A stretch of 64,000 bases of DNA from Ceratothoa steindachneri (GCA_963969495.1 OZ018328.1:6547331-6611330); one strand, 5' to 3'; positions 24,054-36,390 are shown, numbered from the stretch's first letter. Notes: generated by a model from the sequence alone, not told the origin. Program-made: numbers and translations.

Positions 24054-25732
24054 ATGTCTGCTCCTGCAACTTCTCGTCGTAAATACCTAAACAACCCTGA
24101 CTCCTTCTGCTACATTTGTGGCAGTTTCACCATTCCAAGTCAGAGGGCAAACATCAGTGCATTTGTCAAACAAGCATATTTTAAAGTAAAACTCAATGAT
24201 CAAGACAAGCCATGGGTCGCCCATAAACTGTGCAAGCAGTGTGTCGAGAGTTTACGGATGTGGACCAAAGGAACACGTGAAAGGTTGCCATTTGGTATTC
24301 CCATGGTTTGGCGAGAGCAAAAGGAGCATTGCACAGACTGTTACTTTTGTTTAGTGAAAACATCAGGATTTAACAAGAAAAATAAAAGTAAAATAGAATA
24401 TCCTAATCTACCGTCAGCTATAAGGCCAATGCCTCATTCAGCTGAAATTCCAGAGCCAGTTTTCGAACAACTACCTCCTCTAGAAGATCTGAGTGATGTT
24501 GACGAACGCAGTGACAGCAATGATGCAGATTTCGAAATTCACGAGGATTCGGTTCGTAGGGGATTTGATCAGCACGAGTTGAATGATTTGGCACGTGATT
24601 TGGGCCTATCAAAAAAAGCTTCAGAAATCCTAGCATCAAGACTGAATGAGAAAACTTACTTGAACAAGGAGCGAAAGTATCATACTTTCGAACCAGAGAA
24701 AGTACATTTCTGCAGTAACTTTCGAAGTGATAGCGGCTTTGTGTATTGCCATAACATTCCTAGTTTACTGAAGGAATTAGGGCTTTCAATCTACAATCCA
24801 AATGAATGGCGAATGGTTATTGAGAGCTCAAAGCGGAGCTTGAAGTGTGTCCTTCTACACAATGGCAATTTATTTGGTGCAGTCCCTATTGGGCATTCTG
24901 TGTCTTCGTGAAGAACATGGAGATATAAAGAGGGTCATTGAGGTTTTGCAATATGACAAACACAATTGGATCATCTGTGTTGACCTTAAAATGATGTGCT
25001 TCATTCTTGGTCAGAAACGTGGGTACACAAAGTATCCCTCCCTGCTTTCTCTGTATGTGGGGTAGCAGAGCTCGAGGGAAGCATTGGGTTGAGACAAATT
25101 GGCCTCCAAGATCTGATCTTAAACCTGGAGATCCCAACATTCTACATGAGCCACTTGTTGACAGGAAGAATATAATATTCCCACCTCTGCACATAAAACT
25201 AGGTCTGATAAAGCAGTTTGTAAAGGTATTGCCAACTGATGGCGACTGTTTTGAGTACATCATCTTCACATTTCCTGGTCTGTCAGTTGAAAATATCAAG
25301 GCCGGTGTGTTTGATGGTCCACAAATTCGACAGCTCATCAAAGATGAACAGTTCACCGGGACTCTGTCAAACATTGAGAAGAATGCTTGGTTATCATTCA
25401 AAGACGTCGTCAAGAACTTTCTTGGAAATTCACGTGCAAGTAATTACACAGAAATTGTTCAGAATCTATTGAAGAGCTACAAGGTGCTTAGATGCAACAT
25501 AAGTATTAAGCTACATTTTCTGCATTGCCATCTTGCCATCTTCCCGGATGATCTTGGTGCTGTTAGCGACGAGCAAGGTGAACGATTTCACCAAGATTTG
25601 AAGGTTATGGAAGAACGTTATCAGGGTAGATGGGATGTACATATGATGGCTGACTATTGTTGGAGCATCAAACGCGATAGTCCTCTAGTTGAACACTCCA
25701 GAAAGAGCTATAAATGTAAATTTTTACCTTAA
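24054..25732 (+). pseudogene. Copy A of the uncharacterised zinc-binding gene family, intronless
   Basis: I chose the ATG at 24054 (MSAPATSRRKYLNN) because the copy B start aligns just upstream of the first Cys pair. N-terminal CYICG, HKLCKQC and HCTDCYFC suggest a treble-clef-like zinc site. An acidic linker (DLSDVDERSDSND) and LARDLGLSKK follow. The C-terminal part has FPPLHIKLGLIKQF, SIKLHFLHCHLAIFPDD, EQGERFHQDLKVMEERYQG and MADYCWSIKRD. Both intron positions of copy B are continuous coding here. Two single-base shifts (near 24900 and 25042) divide the frame into three, so it is a pseudogene unless these are assembly errors. AATAAA lies near 25800; no poly-A tail is seen. Role unknown. 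Confidence 0.85.
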
Positions 25733-26578
25733 CTACTTGCACACAATTATAATTATATAATTACAGTAGCCATATCCTTTGTTAAAACATAATAGTGTTA
25801 AATAAACATTGCAATCATACCTGTTTCTTTCATATTTCATTGTATGTCAATATTTGAAAAAGTTCAAAAAGTTGACGTGATAGAGAAAAACGGAGATCGG
25901 TTTTAGATTCAGCACCGAAAAATTAGTTAAAAATAGCTGTCAGACCTAACTCAATAAAAATTGTGTTCCCCAGTGTTATTAGATTCTAATTTCAATCCCA
26001 AGGGATTCACTTTGCAACATTTCGTCAATAACGATGAAAAATTACAAAAGATAGATGAAGAATAATAATCCCATACAGTCTCTGATTTCCTACATTTCGT
26101 ATAAAGTTCTAAACTTTATTGTTACCCTTAAAGCTAAATTAATGGTTAGAGGTTTTTCTTTTTAAGAATTTTGACTGCACTGTTCTTCACCTATTTGTAG
26201 ATAAGTTTTTTTAATCTTTTTTTAGAGGGGATGTTTTACTGATACTCTTATTGTCTTAATTAACACCTTTGTCACTTTATATTTTTATACTTATTCACTT
26301 TTCAATATAACTTATATTAATTTTCAGTCAATTTTTACTACACTTTATAATGATTGTATGCTGAGTACGTCTAATTGAAAACATATCCTATTCCCCTAGA
26401 TTTGGGTCACTTTTATATTGTTAGTTCTTATTCTGTTTTACTTTATATTCGTGTATGCTGCTAATTCTAATTTATTCACTCATTCCCTATTCACTTTCAG
26501 CAATCACTTATATTAATTCTCACTGGAATTGTTTTGTTTCACTTTATATTGCGTGTATGTTGGCCACTTCTAATCGAT
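25733..26578. other. AT-rich unassigned sequence
   Basis: Includes the likely poly(A) signal of copy A. Otherwise no features. Confidence 0.35.
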
Positions 26579-26945
26579 TTAAACGAATTCAAATTTACTG
26601 CGTAATATTTGGCTTCGGAGAGGTACATATATGTTCCCTTGTAGGAATTCCTTCTTTACTTCTTCCTTGTTGTAATGAGTGTCAAAGGTCCATTTAAATT
26701 TGTTGTTTATTAGACAAGCGGTCATTTTGATGGTGTTCTCGTCGGCGGAAAATTTGTACATGGAAGAGGCGAATAAATTTATTCCAATTTTTGAGTCGAC
26801 ATATGTGAAACCTTTTTCTAGTAGTGCCGTACTTGTGAGGATCGGAATGAGGTTGTCATCTTGGTTGATGGAGACCGTTTCCTGGTCGACATTTCTTGAG
26901 TTTCCGACCAGTTTGCTGCCCGCGTTCTTTTCTTGCGCGAGTTGA
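26579..26945 (-). other. Unrecognised minus-strand open frame
   Basis: A nearly continuous minus-strand frame reads through this interval, including KIGINLFASS and KFSADENTIKMTACLINNK. I do not recognise it. It lies downstream, in the same orientation, of the LINE ORF1 remnant at 27630-28520, so it may belong to that element, but this is inference only. Confidence 0.3.
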
Positions 26946-27019
26946 TGTTCTGATTTTATTTTCCTTTCCTCCTTTTTCTTCTGTTCGCTCTGTTGGGAAG
27001 ATGGAAAATTCTTCTTTTT

Positions 27020-27384
27020 AGTCGCGTGCGACTCAATATCTCAATATGTCGGTCGGTCACCGTTGTGCTTGTTTATTGTTTTGGGAATAACATTGTAACT
27101 ATTAGGCCGATTCCAACTAAATCTGAAAGACCTATGTTGTTTAACATTCTCCTTCGAATGATATAATTGCAAAAGTTAACCCAAGGTTAGTCCGGAAATT
27201 TTTATTTTGGCCATAACATCATAACTATTCGGCCGATTCTAACGAACTTTGAAACCTTTATGTTGTTTTACATTTTCTTTCGAATGATATAATTGAAAAA
27301 GGTCCTCCCAAGGTTAGTCCGGGAATTATTAAAAGTTTTGAAGGTCGTAAGGTCATAAATCCGAATAAGTGAGAGCACGCGACT
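27020..27384 (+). mobile_element. MITE-like element, two internal modules
   Basis: The best-preserved arms of the family: AGTCGCGTGCGACTC on the left and GAGAGCACGCGACT on the right, inverted complements. It has two ~115-bp modules with CATAACTATTCGGCCGATTC and CGAATGATATAATTG. The conserved 3' part AAAGTTTTGAAGGTCGTAAG is followed by ATAAATCCGAATAAG. The flank TTGGTCAGCAGCCCTTGTTT is shared with other copies and may be the true right end. Confidence 0.8.
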
Positions 27385-27629
27385 TTGGTCAGCAGCCCTT
27401 GTTTCCTTGGGGTTCTGGTCTGTCTTTGTGTATATCTTCTTCCGTCTCTTCTTCGGGTTCTTGTGCTTCGTCCTCATTGAATTGTAGTATTAAAATGTCT
27501 TTGGACGATTTGCTCGGTAGGAACCATAACTTTTATAGTACCATTCTTTTCTAGGAGGATGTTCAGCACATCCGCGAACGTCACAAGATTTTCACGGCAA
27601 GGCAAGTGCACATAATGTAGGGTATAATC

Positions 27630-28520
27630 ACCTTGCCTTCTTTCCCACCCACGGGTGTTAGATTGCTGGTTCTTGTGGTATTTGTTTCCTTATTTTTGCG
27701 TATGTCTCTTTTACTTCTTTTGCATTTTTCACTTCAGTTTAGCCTTCCTTTCCTTCAATGTTTCCTTTCTTATGGGTACCTCATTACATATGTCAGATGC
27801 TCGTCTTCTCAATGTCTGCATTTCTTTGCTGCGTTGCGTCATTTGCTCCGAGAATGGCCAGCCGTGGCATTCAGGTGTATTCTTTCCGCTTGGGGACAAT
27901 AGATGTTTGGGGGCTCTCTACGGCGTAGCATTTGTAGCACATATTAAGAGGCAATTATTCTTCTGTCTCTATTTTTCCGTGGGATTCTTAAGTAGAATAC
28001 AAGAAGCCCTTGTGTTCTTGCTTTCTCAGCCATTTCAATGGATGCGAAACTTACTTTGAGTAGGATTTCGTTCTTGCCGAATTTATCGAGCTTCGTGAAT
28101 TTTGCCTTTGTTTGTTTGTGGTTGTTTTCGTTCTTGATGTCCTCGCAGGCGTTAGCACTAACGATGGGGTCCATTCTTCGGCAAATGATCGTGCGCTGGG
28201 CGTCGATTTTTCAGTGGGGTCTTTGCTTCTCAGTTTATCTTTTCCAGGTACCTCTTAGCTTTGTCGGCTATCAAGTTCTCGACATCTTCAGGAAGATGGC
28301 AAATTACGGAATATCCTGAGTGGGTGTTTATTAGCTTTATCAGTTTAATGTTTAAAGCTCCCAAAATGATAGGTGCCACTTCAGAGCGGATGGGTTTCTT
28401 GCCTCAAAGAAATGTTCGGAGTGGTACCTTTCTGGTGTTGTTGGGTATCGTATTTAGATCTCTATTAGTCAGGAGATTGTGGAGATGTTGCCTTAAAGAA
28501 GGTTCTCTACTGCGTTGATT
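27630..28520 (-). pseudogene. LINE ORF1 (gag-like) remnant, Nimb/I-like
   Basis: Minus-strand frames give GYSVICHLPEDVENLI, then RTIICRRMDPIVSANACEDI, then KFGKNEILLKVSFASIEMAE followed by KARTQGLLVFYLRIP. This matches the order in ORF1 proteins of I/Nimb-like LINEs: an RRM-like region, then the MA.KA...GL..F segment, then Cys-rich knuckles. Remains of the latter (CYKCYAVE-like) appear frameshifted near 27900. ORF1 binds element RNA. It is inactivated by frameshifts. Confidence 0.6.
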
Positions 28521-30071
28521 TATGGGTGACGTCGAATTTTATTTGTTGGAATCACGTTTTCGATAGATCCTTCAGATTCGCTTTCTTCCTCTAGCGGTGT
28601 CGCGTTGAATCTTCTTCGTTGATCTTTTCTTCAGTAATATCTCTTTAAGAATGATGAGTAAACCTCATGAAATAAATCCTAATAGAAAGAATAGCAGATG
28701 GATGACTGTGTCACAGAGATCGAGAAGTGAGAGAGGAAAATCGTCTGGAAAAAAAACTTCCTGAGTGGATAGAGAAAGAGTTACAGGTCGGTGGCTAGAC
28801 ACTGATGCGACGTGTAGTGTGCGTATTGTTGTCTTAATGGGTTAAGCGGCAAAGTGGCGGGCGAAAAGAATGAACGCGAGTTAAAGAAACGAGAAATTCA
28901 TGGTGCTGTTATTTTATGTGAAGATTGGTGTTGGTTGTAGGTGGTGGTCGGTTGCTGGCTATCTCAGCGCCAAGGCAGCGTGTTGTCTTCCTTGCACATT
29001 TAGGTACCTGGGGTTTCTTATGAGTTCCCCTAATTGTCTGGTTGCATGGCTATGCGTGTATACGCTCAGTGGTGTGAGTTTGTTGCTGTTGTGTATGTAG
29101 AGATGTTTGTAAATGGAGGAGAGCGACGTTTCAGGGAACCTCTGAACCTTCTCACTTTATATACACGATGAACACTCACGGTGAACAACGAGGAAAACTC
29201 GGCGCAGGTGTAAAAGTAGGAAAATTGGGGACAAATTGAAGTTCATAGATTCACACATAAATAGGTAACTACGTCTCGTATAATAAAAGAGAAAAAATGA
29301 CATTTTCGCGTAAAAAAAAAGCTATTTAACACTGAACTCATTACAAGCCAAATATATAAAATTCGGTAAAGGCGGTTTGCTGCTCGGTAATGGGCTTTTT
29401 ATTATTTCCCCCATCCCTCAACCGACATCACAGCATCAAGAAGTCTGAATTTACACCCAACACTCATGTCATAAACCTTCATCTTTCATGTCACCCTCAA
29501 CTTTCGTATCTTACATTACTTTAAGAGACTGATTTAGTCATACATCTACGATCCTCATTTGTTTATCTCCCCTCCTCCTAATATATAATATATATGTATT
29601 TGTGTCCTAAAAGTATTCGATTGTCTCAGCCCAGATGAAATTTAGGCAAAACAAGTTCCGTAGGGGAAATATACTCGTAACATTTATTTAAGGATTTTCT
29701 TTTTTAAATCTACTGTTCTTTTATCCCTTTCAATTCACTTCTAGCACTTCAAGGACGCTCAAATTCCCACCCGCCACTTCTATTTTCTCATTCCTTTCTT
29801 CTATCAATGAAAAAATTCCAGTAAAGGACTGGAGCGACTGCGCGAAAATTCGGGTCGGGGAGAAGCAATCACGGTTATTTTCTGCAACCCTGAATTTCAC
29901 TTCTGAGAGGGGGAAGGGGGGAAGGGGGCTTCAAGGAGCAAAAATCTTCTTCCTTCCACTCACCCTTCTTTAATTGCACGTGACGATTGGTGGGCCATAC
30001 GTGTATATACGTGTGGGTGTGTAAGCGTTTCCTCAGAATCCCCGAAGAGCGAGTTGCACTCTGTGATAAAA
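28521..30071. other. Unassigned sequence
   Basis: Mixed-composition sequence. Short frames, including a 66-codon hydrophobic one at 28900, match nothing. A G-rich tract lies near 29910. I see no gene or repeat. Confidence 0.35.
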
Positions 30072-30073
30072 TA

Positions 30074-31665
30074 CACTACCGAGCAAAATAAGAGAACGAT
30101 TTTGCTAATTAAAATATTTTCAAAGATATGATGAGTTGGTAAGTGAAATTTCCATGGTACATAAATACGAGCGTTTAATATACTTAATGAAGATCTCATA
30201 ATAAAATATTGACATGTGTAAAATAAGAGGAAGATCATTCACAAACGGCAAGACTCGAATATGCTGAAGCTCATGTTGTTTGGGAGAACGAAGATTGGGA
30301 GAGAATTCATTTCAGCAATGTTAAAAAGTCTGCCAAGTATGGAGGAAGCAACGTCATGGTAGGGGGGATGTTTTCGTTTGAAGGAGTTGGTTCGTGAGTG
30401 TGAATAATTGGAATATTAAATGCGAATTTGTACCTAAACCTCGTTCAACAACATGTTATACATGTACCTTCACCACGAGCATCTCTGAACCAGCCAGCAG
30501 TATTTATGCGGGACAACCCGCCATGCCATACCCCAAAGTGAGTAAAACACTAGTTTGAACGAGAAGATATCGAAGTAATGAAGTGGCTTGCTCAGAGCCC
30601 GGACCTTAACCCAATTGAAAAGCTATGGAAGATCATTGGAGACTAAGTTCGAGACCACCAACCTTCAACCATGACGGATTTATGGACGAAAATTGGTCAA
30701 GAATGTAACAAAATAACATCACAACTTTGCAAAAAACTGAAGAGGTCCTGTGGCCGTCGTTGCGCCGAAGTCTTATAAAATAAAGGCTTCAGCACCTCAT
30801 ATTATGTGTTTTAAGTTTCATCGTTATCATACACTAGAAACAAAGCAAGATTTGACAACATCAGATCCAACTAAATTAAATTTACCCTCATGCGGAAATG
30901 AATTCTCTCCCAATCTTCATCCCTCCAAACAACATAAGCTTCAGCATATTCGAGTCTCACCTTCTGGTTCTTCTTACTGATGATTGGTTTGGTTGCTGGA
31001 GAACGAGCTTTTAGACCAGATGCATTGGGACGATGGGACACTGTGAAACGGCTCTCTTCTCTGCCATTTTTGGGCACAATTTTTCAAGAAATTCCTGCTC
31101 CAGTCTGGAAGCAATCCTTCATAGACAAGCGCCTAATAGCTTTGTCTTCTCGGACGGTTTTTATTCGGGGTCGACCGACTTTTGCAGGAAATTTCTAGGT
31201 TTTGTTTTCATTGTATAACTTCACCACGCGCGAAATTACACTCTTGGACCTTCCTACCTCTCTTGAAATGGCAGGAAGAGTCTTCCCCGAAGTCTTAAAG
31301 CAAACACTTCTCTGACGGAGCTCAGGAGTCACTTTCACTTGTGGTGAGATCTCTGCAAAGTGAGCACGACAACAATGGCAATTCTACAGTTCTTATCTAC
31401 TAAGTAAACTGTTGCTAGATGATTTCAAGAAACTTCTAGAATGTTCCTTAAAAATCGTTTTCCTATTTTGCACGTCTCAATATTTTATTTTTTTTAGTTT
31501 ATTTAGTATAATTTATTATATATCTGCGATTGTATCGTATGAAATCCTCATAAATATAGTAAATGCATGCGTTTATGTACCATAGAAATTTCATTTACCT
31601 ACTTATCATATTTTTGAAAATATTTTATTAAAAGAAAATCGTTCTCTAAATTTTCCTCGCTAGTG
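30074..31665. mobile_element. Rearranged Tc1-like transposon with long inverted repeats
   Basis: TA flanks both ends. The left terminus CACTACCGAGCAAAATAAG and the right terminus (reverse complement CACTAGCGAGGAAAATTTAG) belong to inverted repeats of roughly 170-230 bp. Outer and inner direct motifs (AGAGAACGATTTT and AAATAAGAGGAAGAT) recall the IR/DR plan of Tc1-like elements. The C-terminal half of a DD34E transposase lies on plus (30241-30770: MRDNPPCHT, SPDLNPIEKLW, exactly 34 residues between Asp and Glu). The N-terminal half lies on minus (about 31370-30866: LPAISREVGRSK-like, GRPRI, KVRLEYAEAYVVW). The block YAEA(H/Y)VVW...EDWERIHF occurs in both halves. It cannot encode an enzyme in this state. 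Confidence 0.82.
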
Positions 31666-31667
31666 TA

Positions 31668-32224
31668 CTTTGTCAACAAGCCATCGAATATGACCTCAAA
31701 TAATAATGACTGTGCGCATACGGCATAAGGCTTTAAAAACGAAGTGGACAATTTAGAGAGAGGGAAAATAAGGGAAGAATACATAGCTAAAATAGAAGAC
31801 TATTTGAGATGTTAGAGGACAGGAACTCTTTTGAATGTTACTATTTCGAAAACAAGGTAGGTCCCGTGTAGTTGCGTGAGTAGGGGATGACTGAGGGCAG
31901 ATCAGTGAAGTGGACGGAAAAATCTGTAATAAGAGCATCGGAATTAACAGAACGAGGAAGAGGGAGGGAGGACCGCTGTTCCTAGTCTGAATCTGAGGAG
32001 GAATTTGTCTTCAACTAAATTAGTGTGGATCTCTAGAACCACAAATTACAAGTAGGAACCATGATCAGTAGGTAGACGTTGGTGTGTTGATCTTTACACT
32101 TATAAAGACGATACTAGCAACTAGTATGATCCAAAATGGCGTCTTCATTCAGTAAAAATTAGGTGAGGATGTACATAGAGATAAATAAAAGAGGTAAATT
32201 AAAATAAAGAACAGTAGAACCGTA
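31668..32224. other. Unassigned sequence
   Basis: No gene, RNA or repeat recognised. Confidence 0.35.
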
Positions 32225-32490
32225 GATACTGGGGCTCGGCTAGAGGGTGGGGTTTATGAAGAGAAAAATAACACGAAGACCTTTTTGTATAGCGCTTTCC
32301 AAGGCCATAAACTTTCACAGAGCGCCAGTCTATCGATTACATGGAAGAACTAACGCTAAAGGGGGAAAAGTCTTAACCCATCCCAAGGCTATTCGATATC
32401 CTCCCTCGAGGGTGACCTAATCCCCAACCACAACCGGGTAACCAATTCAGTGCTCTACCACCAAACCACGCGTTCGAGTCCATATCTACG
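32225..32490 (-). mobile_element. Candidate tRNA-derived SINE of a second family
   Basis: On the minus strand GTGGTTTGGTGGTAGAGCAC resembles a tRNA A-box region, and TATCGAATAG is a poor B-box candidate. The tail has CGCTCTGTGAAAG, then CCTTGGAAAGCGCTATAC followed by A residues. Such GCGCTATA-A tails are common in animal SINEs. It differs from the SINE pair at 8.3 and 47.6 kb. Only one copy is seen here, so the call is tentative. Confidence 0.45.
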
Positions 32491-32964
32491 AACACAGCTT
32501 GTCTCAATGCCGGGTGACCGGACCAGTGCATAACGTGTCTCACCCACTCCCCCGCCTCCGGCCACTAAATCTCCATGGTCTTACGCTATGACAACGGGCG
32601 ACGGAGCATCGCCGCGTGTGAACACGAGTACGGCGACCTATGCCCAAGTAGGCAGTCGCCAGAGGGGCTCCTAAAGTAAAAAAAAACACAAAAAAACCCC
32701 GCGTGTGAACAAACAACAGAAAACAATCACGACATTCCCCTGATCGGTAGCATTGAAGCAACTAGCCACTTAAATTCAACAATTAGAATTATAGGATAAA
32801 ATAGTCTTTTCACAATTTACACAAAATCTCGTTAAATCCAAATCTCTTAAATAAAACTTTTTAGATTTCGGATAAAAATAGCTGTTGGAAGTCTTTCTTC
32901 GCTACGTCACTATCAAAGAATCTTTCATTGCTAATCTAAGTGTGCAAAGGCAAAAGAGAGAAAA
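32491..32964. other. Unassigned sequence
   Basis: GC-richer up to 32720, then AT-rich. No similarity recognised. Confidence 0.35.
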
Positions 32965-33360
32965 AAATATACGCTATGCAAATCCAAAGAGTTCAACCTG
33001 ACCTTATTCGAAAGCATTTAGCGCTGGCCAACCATAGAGTTGTGTTTTATTAAGAATGCACGACCACACCTAGCACGTATAGTACGATATAAATTGAATA
33101 GGCCAAGTTCAGTTTGGAGCTATTGCCTCTTCCGCCATACTCGACTGATATTTCTTCTTTGGATTACCACATTTTTTTTTTGTCTTTGATAGTGACGCAT
33201 CGAAGAAAAACTCCGGTAGCTTTTTATTCGAAACCCGGGGATTTTTATTCAAGAGGCTTAGATAAACTTTTATTTTGTTTGGAAAAGATCCCTGAAACGG
33301 ATGGAAGCTATTTTGTAGGATCCATTATTTTGAACTGCTTATATTTATCCACTTAGGTAA
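32965..33360 (+). pseudogene. Mariner transposase C-terminal fragment
   Basis: Frameshifted plus-strand peptides give RVQPDLIRKHLALANHRVV, then NARPHLARIV, then ELLPLPPYSTDISSLDYHIF, then FYSRGLDKLL and ETDGSYF. They match in order the last third of mariner transposases (P.L.NR..V, DNARPH, HPPYSPDL.PSDYHLF, FY.RGI.KL, G.YF). Several changes and shifts show it is long dead. Confidence 0.72.
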
Positions 33361-33674
33361 AAAAAAACAACAACAAATTTTCTTTGACATCTGATATTGA
33401 GGTAGTTTCTTTTTTTTTGGGGGGGGAAGGATTAATACTCATCAGTTGTTTTCGGTTTTAGGATAGATGGCTACCTCACCATGAATTCCTGAGGCGAAAT
33501 AATTCCTCTAATTGGTCGGTATTCGCTTGTTGGTAATTTAAATTTAAAAGTGGGGACATTTGAAATGCCTCAATAGGGAAAATTTGAAAAAATGACCTTT
33601 GAACGAATAACGGGAATCGCCTATTTTGCCGAATTCGAAGCGAGAACCAATAAAACTAGGTCTGCTGACCAAAA
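33361..33674. other. Unassigned sequence
   Basis: Contains poly-A and poly-G runs near 33361-33426. Nothing else seen. Confidence 0.35.
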
Positions 33675-34043
33675 AGGTCGTGTGCTTTCGCTTATTCTGA
33701 TTTATGACCTTACGACCTTCAAAACATTCAATAATTCCCAGACTAACATTAGGAGGAAGACCTTGACAATTATATCAATGGAAAAAGAATGTAAAAAAAC
33801 ATAAGGGTTTCAAATTTCGTTAGAATCGGCCTAATAGTTATGATGTTATTGCCAAATAATTTATGGGCTAACCTTGGGAGGATATTGACAATTATTGCAT
33901 CATTCGAAATACAATGTAAAACAACATAAAGGTTTCAAATTTCGTTAGAATTGGCCGAATAGTTACAATGTTATTACAAAATAAACAAAAGCAAAACGGG
34001 GACCAACCGACCGACATAGTGAGATATTTTATCACACGCGACT
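33675..34043 (-). mobile_element. MITE-like element, two internal modules, inverted
   Basis: Same family in reverse orientation. A degenerate left arm AGGTCGTGTGC and a right arm CACACGCGACT enclose two modules with GGGTTTCAAATTTCGTTAGA and ATTGGCCGAATAGTTAC. The left flank GGTCTGCTGACC is the reverse complement of the tail shared by the other copies. Confidence 0.78.
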
Positions 34044-35095
34044 AAAAATAGGCCCCATCTTACCATCTTTCTGCCAGAAGTGTTTGAGCAATTAAGCAAA
34101 AAATCACTCTAGAAAAAGTTGGTGAGGGATAATGGTGGGGTTTAAAATGATTGGGAAAAGTTTGAAAGGAAGAAATGATAAAGTTTGAAATAAAGAAGTG
34201 TGAGAGAACTGATTTCCTTATCTTTACTTATCGAGGGATCTCTCGATGCCTTTTGAATTGAACCACGCTCGAATCTCTTCTCATTTGAAAGGCAAAAATT
34301 CTCTCCACTGGGTATCCGAATTCCTCACTAGGAGTAAGACAAGAGGGTTCTCCCCCCTCCCCCCAGCACCCTCGTCCCCAAAATATCAGAGTCGTTGCGA
34401 AGGGGCACTCAGCCTCACACCAGGCCCCGTGATCAGAACAGATGAGCAAAACGTATTTTGAGGAAAGCAAAAGACGCGTTCAGAGTGGCGATGCGGAGGT
34501 TCCCCGATAATTAAGAGGACCCTGTTCACAGGGGAAACTAGAGGCACAGTCGATAGACTGATCTAATAGACCACAAAATTCTAACATTCAAGAGGCAAAG
34601 CATTCAACAATCTTGTTGAAGAAGCACAGACTCATGTAAGCTTCTTTTAATTATTATTATTTAAAACTACGAAGGGCCTCGCTGTCAGAAAATTAGTGAG
34701 GAATGGTTTGTAAGGAAAGAGGTGATGGTAGATGAAATAAACATGTGAGGAAGGTAGCTCAAATAGTCTAAGGAAGCTAGTAGTTGGGGATTGGAAACAG
34801 TGAGGGTAGCAGTTATTTAGACGAAGGCTGCAACGTGAGCAACCATGATACACGTGGCTCGCTTTTGGAGGTAGGTCAAAGGTTGTATCTGAGCTACCAT
34901 GCCATACCTGAACCATGCCACACCTGAAAGTCCCTTTAGCGGTCAAGATCGACAGATGCTTCAGAAGAGGATTTTTTTGGCCATTATACCCTCTTGTTTA
35001 ATATTTAGGTTATATTAAATAAAGAACCAACCAAAACAGACAAAACGAAACCAAACGAAAGGGACAAAAAAAGTAAAATGCATTGAAGAGGTTCC
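34044..35095. other. Unassigned sequence
   Basis: No coding similarity recognised. GC-rich near 34330-34450; open frames of up to 99 codons are without match. Confidence 0.3.
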
Positions 35096-35099
35096 TGAG

Positions 35100-36390
35100 G
35101 TAGGTCTGCTCCCTCTAGGGAGCAAACTTAATATTAACGAATTTCTCCACCCAGTTGCACACATGGTTAAAGAAATTGGGCGGAAACCAGCAGGGACAAA
35201 TGCGATTCCTCGCCGGCCTATGAAAAGCCATTCACAATTAATCTGAGAAGAAATCCTCCGTCCAAATCCTGTTGAACAAGGCCAATGCAGGTATCGAAGA
35301 ACCCCTTACGGTATATCGACTGGAACATGGGAGGTATTAACGCACGAAGCAAGAGTAGATCGCAACTCACTTAGAGTAAGCAGATCGTTGAAGGGTTTCT
35401 CGTCTCTGGAGGTTAAGTCCAGTCGGCGGCCTTCAGCGAGACCATGACGACGTGCTTTAAATGCTGGAGGAGCAGTATCCGGGCTAGAGAAACGTAAAAA
35501 CGCGGCCGCGAAGGACTCCACCATGAACGCGGGCTCCAAGGTTGCACACCCGTCTTCCTGCATGACAGGAATAGGTGTGGAGTCAGAGAGAACCTGCCCC
35601 AAATCCTTTTGAATAGCTTCCAGACCTATGTAAGAGGAGTATTCCCGTTAGGTGAAGACACGTATGCCCGCCAAAAAGAGCTGCTTGCGTGTTTGGAAAC
35701 ATACCAGAACCTTCTCTCTGAAAGGTGTTTCACACTCGACCGATCACCAACGTATCGGATGGCATGTAAATGGTCCATACTTTCTAGAAATGGTATTCAA
35801 GCCCACGGCGATGTGGGCACCGTAGAAGAACTCAACTGTCACATCAAAAGACCTAAATTCATCGACGGAGATAAGGAAAGCAGTCATTTACCGAAATGAG
35901 GGACATCGCGCTCGCTTCAAGCACCACCGTGGTGATTTTAGGTGGCAACGGACAAGAAAAAGATATTTGGCTGGAAAAGTGAGCAGTACCATAAATGCTA
36001 TAAACCACATCAACAATGACGCAGCGGAAGTGTACCATATTAGCTAACGGCGTAATATAAACTGAAAGAATAACATAACTCATATGCAGGTGTAACTGCA
36101 CTACCGCTGCCTGAAAGGAGTTGAAAGCCAGAAAATGAAGGGACACATGTCTGGTGTAAATTCCTCGGCAAGACCCTGTCGTTTTGGGAGAGGGCAACCT
36201 AGGGTCGGTGCAGATCTCGGGGTATCTTCCTTTCGGTCATTCCTCCTTCCTGGAGTCAAGAATAGTGACGTGACCTCACTAGGCCTGGGTTTGATACACA
36301 AATATATCATGAGGGCCGACAGGCCCACCTCCATCAGGAACATTTGGGAGACTGGCATGCCGGTCTCCAAGGTAAGCAAACACGGGTCGA
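35100..36390 (-). pseudogene. LINE ORF2 remnant: endonuclease and start of RT (Jockey-like)
   Basis: Minus-strand frames from about 36380 downward resemble an APE-type endonuclease: ALMIYLCIKPRPSEVTS in place of the LCLQET region, TPFRQ, then FQAAVVQLHLHMSYVILSVY followed by ITPL. Next comes FMVESFAAAF...SSPD and PFNDLLTLSELRSTLASC, which is the linker and start of the RT (L.EL..AL..C...PGPD). A FNRIWTEDFF-like block and VNIKFAP follow. Many stops and shifts occur and the catalytic RT core is missing. It is much more decayed than the LINE at 20.2 kb. Confidence 0.6.
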
